Of a stretch of 64,000 bases of DNA, positions 23,601-33,960 are shown piece by piece. The DNA comes from Mytilus trossulus (taxonomy: Eukaryota > Mollusca > Bivalvia > Mytilida > Mytilidae), in contig NC_086376.1 of assembly GCF_036588685.1 (NCBI RefSeq), positions 12,105,911 through 12,169,910 of the forward strand. The letters run 5' to 3'. Position 1 is the first letter of the stretch. Every line of letters starts with the position of its first letter. Under the pieces are notes generated by a model. That model was not told the DNA's origin, did not search any database, and saw only the letters and a program-made list of their open reading frames with translations. The position numbers were made by a program, and so were the translations under genes.

Positions 23601-24585
23601 TGGGATATGTCATTTTCAGGATGCCTCGTTTATTTTGTGCGTCGTCTCCAACAAAACATTCCTGTTCTGTGTAACCTTGCTTAACCATCTCGGTCTGTTA
23701 TTAATAATAAAACATGTTCATACAATTTGCAGAAAAAATATATCTAATCTCATTCTAATTTAAACGATGAAACTAATATATTGACCGCCTTGAATTGTGA
23801 CTGGTTAAAAATAAATTGTTTGAACAAGGGTTTAATAATGAAAAGAGTAATCGAAAAGTTCATGATTTTATTTTATTTTTGGTATCCATCATGTCCAGTA
23901 AAAAGTAAAATCACAAAAATACTGAACTCAGAGGAGAATCCAATCGGAAAGTCCATAATCACATGGCAAAATCAAACGACAAAACACATCAAAAACCAAT
24001 GGACAAGAACTGTCATATTCCTGACTTGGTACAGGCATTTTCAAATGTAGATAATGGTGGATTAAACCTGGATTTTAAGCGCTAAACCTCTCACTTTGAT
24101 GCCAGTCTCATCCACTTCTGTTATATTTACAAGGATGCGGGAACTAAACAGACATAATAAATGAAATATTCAAAACATGGGTACAGCAGTCATCATCGTG
24201 TAACAATTTTAGAAAGAACAATTTAACAGAACACAATTTGTTAAAAAAACATCTATCTACAAACACATTCATTGATTAGCGTGTCTGACGTCAGAAAATT
24301 TTATACGTCACATAAATTTGTCGTTCAATGTATATATAGACCGACAGCAGTCATAATCGTGTAACAATTTTAAAAGGAACAATTTAACAGATCACAAAAA
24401 AAAAACCAAAACAGTAAACGCAACTTAATGTTCATTCTGAATTATACCTGATGTCTTGGGCGGCCAGTTATTGAAGGAATAACAGCACTCGGTGCATCAT
24501 CGCCTGCAAATCCTGCTTTGATCATTCCGGAACCATTGTCTATAATCACGGCAACAATGTCATCGTCATAACCGGGACCAGACAT
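20668..24585 (-). CDS. Divergent actin, six coding exons, 383 aa
   Basis: Actin-fold ATPase, presumably a filament-forming or actin-related paralogue. Coding exons (minus): 24585-24448, 23694-23449, 22362-22224, 21939-21637, 21409-21290 and 20873-20668, all with GT-AG borders and matching phases. Conserved signatures include '[17 protein letters not shown]', '[16 protein letters not shown]', '[18 protein letters not shown]', 'DFEQEM', '[14 protein letters not shown]', '[15 protein letters not shown]' and the end 'IVHRKCF'. It differs from ordinary actin (375 aa) by five extra N-terminal residues (MSGPGYDDD), two extra residues in the DNase-I loop, where Met44 is kept but Met47 is Gln, and one extra Glu in 'GNEERFRC'. 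The catalytic Gln137 is kept (Gln144 here), but His161 is Asn168. No stop or frameshift is seen. The acceptor at 24606-24608, before the ATG, implies a 5' UTR intron; an out-of-frame ATG lies 13 bp upstream of the start. Introns carry family A, B and D repeats. The call of actin family is firm; whether it polymerises is unknown. Confidence 0.93.
22570..22960 (+). repeat. Two diverged ~150-bp units in actin intron 2 ending in 'ggacggacggata'
   Basis: 'gaactgtaaaagtgatgct' (from 22616) and 'gaactgtaaaagtgacgcc' (from 22778) head two similar blocks, each followed by 'ggtaata' and 'tgtatac/tgtatgc'. The element ends in 'cggccggacggacggata', a terminal motif seen in bivalve dispersed repeats. Confidence 0.5.
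23245..23425 (+). repeat. Family D copy in actin intron 2
   Basis: 'cactgaactagtatacatat', 'ggggccagctgaag', 'gccggagtttctcgctgca' and 'gttgttgtctctttgacaca' match family D. It abuts the donor side of the exon at 23449, so a short-range frame extension of that exon into it is spurious. Confidence 0.65.
23895..24110 (+). repeat. Family A copy in actin intron 1
   Basis: Reference copy of family A: 'gtaaaatcacaaaaatactg', 'aactcagaggagaatccaat', 'atggcaaaatcaaacgac', 'ttcctgacttggtacaggca' and 'gattaaacctg'. Other copies lie at 17880-18015 (-), 38450-38560, 42065-42190 (-), 42775-42915, 47325-47410 and 55540-55735 (-). Confidence 0.65.
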
Positions 24586-24637
24586 GTTTTATCTGCATTT
24601 TAAATCTGAAATTAAATATATATATAAAAAAAAAGGA

Positions 24638-24770
24638 AGATGTGGTATGAGTGCCAAAGAGACAACTCTCCACAAGAGACCAAAATAACGCAGAAATTAA
24701 CAACTATAGGTTAATCGTACGGTCTTCAACAATGAGCAATGACTATATGATTACATATTTGATGCATAAC
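24638..24770 (+). repeat. Family B copy upstream of the actin start
   Basis: 'gaagatgtggtatgagtgcc', 'gagacaactctccacaagag', 'ccaaaataac' and 'ggtcttcaacaatgagcaa' define family B. Longer copies are at 32920-33235, 48940-49260 and 53500-53770; a reversed one is at 40560-40830. Confidence 0.7.
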
Positions 24771-25262
24771 AAATAAAAACCTCAGCATGCATAATTTAAT
24801 ATAATTGTTGGTGTTATTTTGGTTCCTCGGAAGTTTTATGAAAATTTAATGTATAAGTTTATGCAAAAGGCAAAACACAATTATGATCACGATTGTTTTT
24901 TGATAAAAAAAAAATCAATTTGAAATATGGTCACGATTTGTCTTTAAAATTAATTTCAAGTTTTATGAACCCTCCTTTAAATCTGTATGCTTGGTCATAT
25001 CAAAATTGTTCTAAATCAAATGATGAAAACAGTTTTTTTTCCACGAATTCAAACTGTATTCTTATATATTTCTTAGATTTCGCTATTTAATAATCATATA
25101 TGAAAGGCTATACCTCTCCGCTTACATAAAAGCTTAAGGGTAAATACAAACTCATTTCTTCAATAATACCCATAAAATGTTTTGTTATAAATATATAAGT
25201 AAAAATCATTAATAGCTATGCACAAGTACATAAAAAATGTGTAAACGCATGCGGAAGAAAAC

Positions 25263-25416
25263 CTTCGCTAGCCAATGGTTACGATCTAATCCCACTCTAG
25301 AGCGGGAGTGGACCGTTATCCTTGGCTACGAAGCTGACAGAAGAAACGTATGTAATCCCCCATGCAGAGTTGTCGGTCTTTGTTTTCTCTCAAGGAACGA
25401 TGACTCTGCATGGGAG
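25263..25416. repeat. Two back-to-back hairpins
   Basis: 25263-25332 is self-complementary ('cttcgctagccaa' ... 'ttggctacgaag', with an inner 'cccactc/gggagtgg' stem). 25366-25416 forms a second stem ('cccatgcagagttgtcg' with 'cgatgactctgcatggg'). The 67-codon ORF over it is not recognisable as a protein. It is probably a foldback element. Confidence 0.55.
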
Positions 25417-25627
25417 GCTGAACTTTTTGGAGGGGAATAGGAATGTCTATCCACCTCTAATCTATTAGAAAAATCGAATTATTACAGAAGAGTGTCATCC
25501 CTGCACTTGCACTGCACTGTTATTTGTATGATAAACAACTGGATGAAAATTAGATACACGTAAACGTAATTCACAATAAGTAATTTAATATTTTTTTAAT
25601 GGACTTCTGATATAATAAATAACAACA

Positions 25628-25790
25628 AACCGGAGTATACTGATTTGTATCACTACAATATAGTTATTACAGTGAGGTTGTATTCCCTGTCATGATTTAT
25701 TTATCATCAATGCACGAACTTGTCTCAGATTGTTTTTTTATATCTGTACATTAACCTCACTTTAGATATAGAGATGCGATTTTTTTTTCT
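25628..25790 (-). repeat. Inverted partner of the repeat at 26640-26890, without the MITE
   Basis: 'gtatcactacaatatagtta', 'acagtgaggttg', 'ccctgtcatgatttattta' and 'tgtacattaacctca' align with the reverse complement of 26640-26890. At the point where the other copy carries the MITE flanked by two 'acggtgag', this copy has a single 'acagtgag'. Confidence 0.65.
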
Positions 25791-26426
25791 TTGACATGTG
25801 CTTGTCATCGTCCACAAGGACTTGCGGTCATCTGATGTTCAGTACTTTAGTACTTTGATATTATTTAGTTTCATGTACTTTATTTAAACATGAGTTATGT
25901 CCCTTGAACTTTTACCTGATATAATGTCTATTAATAGTATTAAGTAGTGGTAAACATAAGTTCAGCAAGAAACACCATATAAGGAATATAATTTTAATAA
26001 AATCATTTCTATATTTAATAGACTTATTTACAATCGCATCTCCAACTGATATTCACCGTTACAATTAAAGGTAAGACAACTCTGATATGAAACAACTAAC
26101 TAGGTAATTTAGGTATTGACAACAATCCTAGTTTTCGTATTATGTATACTAATCAACATTTTTAGCTAACCTGACCTGATGAATCATGTGAGCTTTTCTT
26201 ATCACATGGCATCCGTCTTTCGTCGTAGTCCGTTAACTCTTTCAAAAATCTTATATAAAAATGCTAGTAACCAAACCTATTTGGTCGGTTCCGATTGCAC
26301 ACGCATCCATTGTGGCATAATTTTCGGTTTCTATATTTGGAACAACAACAACATATCAACGTGACAAATGTAAAACATATTCAAAGTCGCATTTAAAGAC
26401 GTAATAACTAATTGAATCAAACGTAC

Positions 26427-26438
26427 CTGTTCAGCCAT
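26427..26438 (-). other. Candidate upstream exon with donor CAG|GTACGT
   Basis: On the minus strand 'ATGGCTGAACAG|gtacgt' combines a start codon and a near-consensus donor. If spliced to the actin acceptor at 24606-24608 it would read MAEQI and then stop, so it could only be part of a 5' UTR with a tiny upstream ORF. It may equally be chance. Confidence 0.2.
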
Positions 26439-26747
26439 TTTTATCTAAATTATGTCAAAAATATTCATCTACACAAGAATGCTTCTCAGACACCGGATCT
26501 TGAAGACATGTGACTGTAATGTGGTTTAGTCGTTTCATTACAAAACAAGCGAGTTGAATTAAAATGGTTCTTAATAGTTACATATATCAAAGTACTGACA
26601 GCTGTGGATAGTCAAAATCACTTGTCTCAGAAAAAAAATCACATATCTATACCTGAAACTGAGGTTAATGTACCGAGATATACTTTTTTTCTGAGTCTAG
26701 TTTGTGCGTGGATGATGAATAAATGACAGGAAATTCAACCTCACCGT

Positions 26748-26835
26748 CACAGGCACTCGTCTCAGATTTTCCCCCCTATATACCTTTATGTTATATTAAG
26801 GTATATAGGGAAAAAATCTGAGATAAGTGCCTGTG
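26748..26835. mobile_element. 88-bp hAT-like MITE with exact 8-bp target duplication
   Basis: The ends are 'cacaggcact' and 'agtgcctgtg'. The arms pair for about 43 bp on each side ('ctcagatttt', 'cctatatacctt'), so the element is almost all inverted repeat. It is flanked by identical ctcaccgt at 26740-26747 and 26836-26843; an 8-bp duplication is typical of hAT transposition. It sits inside the 26640-26890 repeat, whose related copy at 25628-25790 lacks it. Confidence 0.85.
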
Positions 26836-27229
26836 CTCACCGTAATTACTATTGTATTGTAGTGATAAAAACCAGTATACACTGGTTTTTTGTTATATAT
26901 TACCCGGTATATTACTACAACAGTTAAATGTATAAATAATTTTCATCCATTTGTATATCCATCTATTCTACTATTGCAGTGCAGGTGTATGGTGGACACT
27001 CTTCTGTAAAATTTCGATTTTTTTCTTAAAGATTGGATACGAGTAGGCATTCATTTCCCGCGAAACCGGTTCTTGTGGGAATTGTGACAAAACGTTCTTG
27101 AGGTTTTCTTCCGAATGCGTAACACAATTTTTGGGTACGTGTGTTTCGATATTATCAATGGTGTTTTACTTATATATCTAAAATTGTTGGGCTGATGTTT
27201 AGACGAGTTTTCAATTTAGACTTGTTTAT

Positions 27230-29275
27230 AATTTTTTCCTTTGGGCTTGTATCATATTTTCCCTGCGGTTTATATGATCCGTTTATCCTATATTGACCCT
27301 TAAAATTGAAGAGTCTATCCTAAATTGAGGGTAAATTATATGGCCTTCCAAATACCGTTTCGATCCCTAACATCACTGAAGAGACATTTATTGCCGAAAT
27401 CCGGATCTGGTGTACAAAAAAAAAATATTGACACCTTATGTTTGTGGCATAATATCTTGGCCAAAATTTTATTGTTTTCTTTTTAGTATTAAATGGATAT
27501 TAAGATCCATTTTGTTACATTTTGTGATCAATTTTATTTAGCAATCGCCAATGGCAGTCAGCAGGATTAAAGAGCATCAGTCGTTCGACCTGTTAGTCAA
27601 GTGATTTTTTTTTTTATACTTTTTCACTTTTTTGTTTTTTTAGAAAATGTTGTTTTTGCTGTATTTAGGCCCTTTTACAACGAAATTTGTTTTACATGCA
27701 TACGAATAAAAATTGCGGGATTTATCCGGCGCAATCAAAGGTTTGAACCTAGTGTTCAATTTAGACTTGTTTATATTTTTTTTAAATATACTTTTTAACT
27801 CTTTTTGTCTTTTGGAAAATGTTGTTTGTGCTGTATTTAGACCCTTCTACAACGACATTTGTTTTCCATGCACACGTATAACAATTGCGGTTTTTATTCA
27901 ACGCAGTCATAGGTTTTCCGTTTATACTTGTTTATATTTATTCGTTTGGGCTTGTATCATATTTTCACTCCGGTTTATATGATCCGTTCATATATATTGG
28001 CTCTTAAAATTGAAGAGTCTATCTTAAATTGAGGGTAAAGTATATGGCCTTCAAAATACCGTTTCGATCCCTAACATCACTGAAGAGACATATATTGTCG
28101 AAATCTAGATCTGGTGTACAAAAAAAATATGGACACCTTGTGTTTGTGGCATAACATCTTGGCCACAAGTTTATTGTTTTCAGTTTAGTTTTTAATTTAT
28201 ATAAGGATCCATTTTGTTACATCTCGTGATCAATTTTATTTGGCAATCGCCAATGGCAGTCAGCAGGGTTAAAGAACATCAGTTATTCGACCTGTTAGTC
28301 AAGTGATTTTTTTTTTTATACTTTTTCACTTTTTTGTTTTTTTAGAAAATGTTGTTTTTGCTGTATTTAGGCCCTTTTACAACGAAATTTGTTTTACATG
28401 CATACGAATAAAAATTGCGGGATTTATCCGGCGCAATCAAAGGTTTGAACCTAGTGTTCAATTTAGACTTGTTTATATTTTTCGTTTGGGCTTGTATCAT
28501 ACTTTCCCTCCGGTTTACTGGTATATAATCCGTTCATCCTATATTGACTCTTAAATTTAAAGAGTCTATCTTAAATTGAGGGTAATTTATATGGCCTTCC
28601 AAATACCGTCTCGATCCCTAACATCACTGAAGAGACATATATTGTCGAAATCTAGATCTGGTGTACAAAAGAATTATTTACTCCTTGTGTTTGTGGCATA
28701 ACATCTTGGCCACAAGTTCATTGTTTCAGTTTAGTTTTAGTTTTATATTAAGATTTCATTTTGGTACATCTCGTGATCAATTTTATTTGGCAATCGCCAA
28801 TGGCAGTCAGCAGGGTTAAAGAACATCAGTTGTTTGTGCTGTATCTAGATCATTTTACAACGACATTTGTTTTACATGCACACGTATACAAATTGCGGTT
28901 TTTATCCAGCGAAATCATAGGTTTGAACGTAGTTTTCAATTTAGACTTGTATATATATTTATTCTGTAAAATACAAAATTTATATTAAGATCCATTTTGT
29001 TCCATCTTGTGATCAATTTTATTTGGCAATCGCAAATAACAGTCAGCAGGGTAAAAGGACATCAGTTGTTCGACCTGTTAGTCAAATGTGATTTGTTTAA
29101 ATATACTTTTTAACTCTTTTTGTCTTTTGGAAAATGTTGTTTGCGCTGTATTTAGACCCTTCTGTAACGAAATTAGTTTTACATGCACACGTATAAAAAT
29201 TGCGGGTTTTATCCGACGCAATCATAGGTTTGAACGTAGTTTTCAATTTAGACTTGTATATATACGTATAAAATG
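27230..29275 (+). repeat. Tandem array of 0.55-0.7 kb units
   Basis: The marker 'gcaatcgccaatggcagtca' occurs at 27541, 28243 and 28790, and a decayed form at 29026, giving steps of 702, 547 and 236 bp. 'catcactgaagagacat' recurs at 27371, 28075 and 28622. The segments 27601-27770 and 28303-28470 are practically identical, so the last duplication is recent. Plus-strand ORFs with the same 'FVFLENVVFAVFRPFYNE' start are translations of the repeat; I see no sign they are genes. Confidence 0.85.
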
Positions 29276-29627
29276 AATATATAAAATGACTGAATAAATA
29301 GTCAACGATTAATCTTACAGGGCGATGGATCATGTAATATGATTCAGTACACTACAAACTATAATATTTTTAAACAAGTCAAAAAGGGTACAACATAGCC
29401 ATTATATAATATAAAATGAACAAATACTAGATATTTCGGAAAACAGATAACCTTCTTCGGTAATAATACGATGTCAAATGAATCAATGTATTCAAATTGA
29501 GACATTATCAAAATCTTGAAAATTTATACAATTTAAGCGAACTTCACAGACGCTGGTACAATTTAAAATTTTCAAACACGGCGCAAAGACTACAAAGATA
29601 TGCCAAAATAAAAATAGTTATTTGCGC

Positions 29628-29830
29628 TGTGAACTGACAATGCTATTCGTTTGGGAGGCTGAAATATGTAGTTTCTGTTGGAATTGCCCTACCGTTGTTA
29701 AATTTGAAATATTATACCAACTTGGATCGGTTAGGGCATTTTTTTTGGGGGGAGGGACTGCTATCCATGCAGTTGTTGTAACATCTCAACTGTCACCGCC
29801 TGTGGAAATTTAGAGTTGTGTCAGTTCACA
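29628..29830. mobile_element. Candidate ~200-bp MITE with 'gtgaactgaca' inverted ends
   Basis: 'tgtgaactgaca' at the left end and 'tgtcagttcaca' at the right end are inverted. The interior has 'ttggggggaggga' and no coding potential. A target duplication is not obvious. 29275-29628 holds only AT-rich sequence. Confidence 0.5.
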
Positions 29831-29999
29831 TGCTACTTCTAGATTCGACTATTTTTCTATGTTATGCACAACTGTAAAATAACATCGATAGTGAACAGGA
29901 CTCTCTTCCTGTAGATGTTCTTAATTACATGTCAATTGCATAGTCAATTTCTGCTGTACAAGTAATATGTCGGAAATAATATTTCATTTACGTTTTCGC

Positions 30000-30560
30000 A
30001 TTTAGCCCATGACCATGCATAAGCCTCGACTGAATTCATCAGTATTTTGAAGTTGTATTTCAAATAGATGGATTTAAATTCACGTTATTTCGAACCTTTA
30101 GTTAACACATTTCGTAGTGGACAGACCTATACTGACCGTTCGAGGGCTGGTAAGCCAGTCAAGGTCGTTAAACACTTCCGTGTTTGTAGGAAAGTGTTTT
30201 TGACAAGGTTAGGGTCAACAGTAACAACTTGGCCAGCCGGATTATATTTTTCTTTGGAACTAGCTCAGATGCAAACAGGAGGTTTAGACTTGAAGTCAAT
30301 AGTGAGATCCTGCAAAACGTGTTTGTAATTGAAAATTTTAGTTGCAATTGGTTTGGTATAGGTATAATAAATTATTGGTACAAACCGATCTGCAAAATAA
30401 GGAGGTATTTCGATTGAACTTATTAATGATCAAGGATATAATGATGCACAAGTTGACGCCATCGAAACCTTTATTGGCAAAGGAAAGTTTAAGAAAATAT
30501 ACTGTCTTTTTCCTTTTTTCCAATGCAAACTGGTTTGAAAAGTCGGTGACTAGCAATATC
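30000..30560 (-). pseudogene. Fragment of Naiad-type retroelement linker region
   Basis: The minus-strand translation resembles the linker of the 35.4-kb copy: 'LSFANKGFDGVNL', then 'DFKSKPP'-type residues around 30290, and the 'KGPKY'-like region near 30080. It is broken by shifts. About 70 bp around 30115-30190 has no match in the other copies and includes 'aacacttccgtgtt'. There is no endonuclease or RT core. Confidence 0.65.
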
Positions 30561-30614
30561 CAACATGAAAATTGTATTGGTTTGAATGAGGGTTTATCAC
30601 AGTGGTTTCCTCTT

Positions 30615-31885
30615 ATGCATATATTGCATCATAATTTTATCATAACTTTTAAGGCGTCGCCGGTCTGTTATAATGAATCCCACTTTTTGGTTTTATTGCT
30701 TTGCTGTCTCGTTATTATTTATCATCGTCGCTTTATCTCCGTTTAACATAAAAAGACATCTTAAAGTGAAACCAAGGGTGAACAAAAGACATATATTAAT
30801 ATCGATACCAATATATGACCTTTTTAACTTTTTGGAGGGATCGAGCGGTTAAATCTAAGTTTAATTCTGTTATCAATGATAAGTGTATTTACAACCACTG
30901 GGTCCATACCACTGCTTGTGGAGTTTTAATTCCCCAAGGGTATCACCAGCCCAGTAGTCAGCACTTCTGTGTGGACATGAATTATCATCGATATGGTCAT
31001 ATTTATAAATTAACTGTTAACAAAACCTTTCTACCTCAGGAATATATTACATTAGCTGTATTTGGCAATACTTTTAGAAACTTTGATCCTCAATGCTCTT
31101 CAAATTTAATCTTGGCATCTCTGATGAGTTTATATACCATATTTTAATTTCGTAAGCGACCTAAGACATTTTATGATAATTGTGTATGTTTATTCGACTT
31201 TGTATGTGTGTGTGTTTTCTAGATTTAATGGTGTATATGCCTATGTAGAACATATATGGTTCTGGATAGGAACAAGCACATTGAGATATAGATATAAGTT
31301 TCACAAATAGATAGTTTACGTATTGAAGCTATTTTAAATGACTAAGTATTATACTGTGGATACTATGTCTTTTGTGTGATGTAGTAGTGTAGGAAGACTC
31401 ATTTCATACTTTATTGTATGAATGAATATGATGTAACCTTCTCATTTGATATGCTATAATATTTGCGAAGAAAGGAACCATTTATGATTCCTGTCACAGT
31501 TGCCTGAATATTTCTTGTACTGTTTCAGCAGATTGATGTCTCTATATATATAACTTCTTTATAATTAGTCATAAACATTTAATGCTTAAGAAATTATATG
31601 CGTGTCTACCCTCCGGGCTCATGTTTTCTTTTACAAGAATCAACGCTATCTATTGTTTCTATATTACTAAATATACTATTAATTTCTCATAATCAACTTT
31701 TTATCAAGACAGAAAGCATTCACGCTGTTATTGTTTCACTACGTGATCCTACGTTACTGCTTTTTCTCTTGTGCAAATATTGCATCATAATTTTATCATT
31801 ACTTTTGAGGCGTCACCGGTGTGTTAGAATGCATCAAACGTTTTTGATTTATTGCTTTGTTGTAACGTTATTATTCATCCTGAAC
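30615..31885 (+). repeat. Repeat pair around a family C element
   Basis: A ~110-bp sequence ('attgcatcataattttatca', 'aggcgtcgccggtctgtta', 'ttattgctttg') occurs at 30620-30725 and again at 31775-31885. Between them, 30815-31140 is a family C copy. ORFs of 110-134 codons here follow the repeats and are not supported as genes. 31885-32920 shows nothing recognisable. Confidence 0.5.
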
Positions 31886-32919
31886 TTTGAATCACCTTCA
31901 AAAAGTAACCAAACATGGCAGATGAAATAGAGAAACGATATGACACAAAATAAGTATGTGAACATCAAAACAAAAATACAAAGAAACAAAAGAAGGCAAC
32001 TTGTATTGCTGTTCAAAAGTCTCAAAGTCGCAGTGGGACCTTCAACATAAAACCAAAAAGACTGAAACCTCACTGCAGGTTTAATAAGACGACCCAAGCC
32101 CACGTTTGATTGGAATTGTTTGCAAACTGACGATCACGCTACAACTGTAAATTGCAGAAGAAAGCCATGGAGTAATACCTAGAACTTTAATACCTAAAGT
32201 AGTTTTGAGCAACGAGAGATGAAATACCATCAAACTTTCTGAAACGCGTTTTATCTGGAGGTATCGTGTATATACATGTAAACTAATGCAATTATTGATT
32301 GCTGCTTGCTTGCTTACTGTCTTGAAAATTATTTCCTGATATTCAGCATGACAACAAGTTGAAAATGATTTGAACAATCTGGAGATTCGGCAATGTGGGA
32401 CGACTGGGTTTAGGTATCCGAGATAGCGCCCGAGATTTTGCATTGAAATTGACCACCAATTACCTTGCTAAAAGTTATTTTAAGGATTGTATAACATGGA
32501 TAGCAATAGACATTCGTTCAACACAAGCACAACTAAACAGACGCGCAATTTTGTAAAGGAATATATTGCCGAAATGGGAAAGGGTTGTTGTCTGCATAGT
32601 TACGCTTATAAAGAAGAAGAAGTGATAAGATTGTCAATAAGACAACCGTCCATCAGCTGAGACCAAATAACATAGAAGTTCATATTATGAAGATATAATC
32701 TTTCAATCAGTGGAGTTGAGGTCTGAACTAGAATGTAAAAAACTGCTAGCAATACTTTGTTAATGTATGTTTTATTGTCCTTTTCCTAGGTTTTACTGTG
32801 TAAGATGTTTAACCCCACCCTTCTTTGCGCATGTCTTAGTTAAGGAGCCTCAAGCATTTGTTAATCTTGTGTTTTTTTAGTTTTAGTAGATTTATATGTT
32901 TTGGAGTTAAGTATGATAG

Positions 32920-33960
32920 ATATAGGAAGATGTGGTGTGAGTGCCAATGAGACAACTCTCCATCCAAATAACAATTTAAAAAGTAAACCATTATAGGTTA
33001 AAGTACGGCCTTCAACACGGAGCCTTGGCTCACACCGAACAACAAGCTATAAAGGGCCCCAAAATTACTAGTGTAAACCCATTCAAACGGGAAAACCAAC
33101 GGTCTAATCTATATAAACAAAACGAGAAACGAGAAACACGTATATATTACATAAACAAACGACAACTACTGTACATCAGATTCCTGACTTAGGACAGGTG
33201 CAAACATTTGCAGCGGGATTAAACGTTTTAATGGATCCAAACCTTCTCCCTTTTTCTGAAACAGTAGCATAACATCACAACATTGAAAAACATACGATTA
33301 AATATCAATTGGCAGACTTAACTCAATCAAAAAACGTATGATTACACAATGAACGAATAAATTTGATCTGCGATATCTGAATACAAATGCACAGTTAATT
33401 AAATATTAGAGACAAACATTCATGACCAAAAAGCTAACAAACAAATTCAAACACACTGAGAAATATTTAACCAATCAATGTTCACTTTAGAAAAAAAACG
33501 TTTTTTTATAATCTTGAAGTTTATACAAATGTTGTAAGAATAAGTGAAAAATTGAAGATATTACAAAATAATAAAATCTGGTGTACAGACAAGATCCATA
33601 TATTTAAAAGAATAACAAAAATAACAAAAAGCATTATAAACAGGTGTCAATTTTCACTGAACTAGTACACATTTTTGTTACGGAGTCAGCTGAAGCCACC
33701 GTCCTGGTGCTGGATTTTATGGCTGTGTTAAAGACCCATTGGTGACCATCGCCTGTTATTATTATCTTTGTTTGGGTTGTCTCTTTGGCACACTCCCCAT
33801 TTCCATTCTTAATTCTATCTTAACAAAAATAGGTTACTTTATGGTATTATGCAACGAGCAAATTCCATACCTCATAGTCAGCCCCGAAATGACAAATGTA
33901 AAACAATTCAAACGAGAAAACTACCAGCCTGATTTATGAACAAAACATTATAGCTCTCTT
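32920..33960 (+). repeat. Cluster of family B, D and B repeats
   Basis: 32920-33235 is a nearly complete family B copy. 33650-33820 is family D ('ggagtcagctgaagccacc', 'gggttgtctctttggcaca'). 33850-33960 is another family B internal piece ('atagtcagccccgaaatgac'). No exons were found in between. Confidence 0.65.

Noticed and set aside
25237-25440. 67-codon ORF over G+C-richer DNA
   Set aside because: Better explained by two hairpins; translation has no recognisable features.
27601-28554. Two plus-strand ORFs with identical N-terminal 60 residues
   Set aside because: The identity comes from the tandem DNA duplication; the other units of the array do not keep the frame.
30342-31147. Plus-strand ORFs of 134 and 110 codons
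   Set aside because: The first is antisense to a retroelement fragment, the second follows a family C repeat; neither is conserved.
31598-31930. 110-codon ORF with hydrophobic stretches
   Set aside because: Half of it is a repeat also present at 30620-30725; no splice sites or domain.
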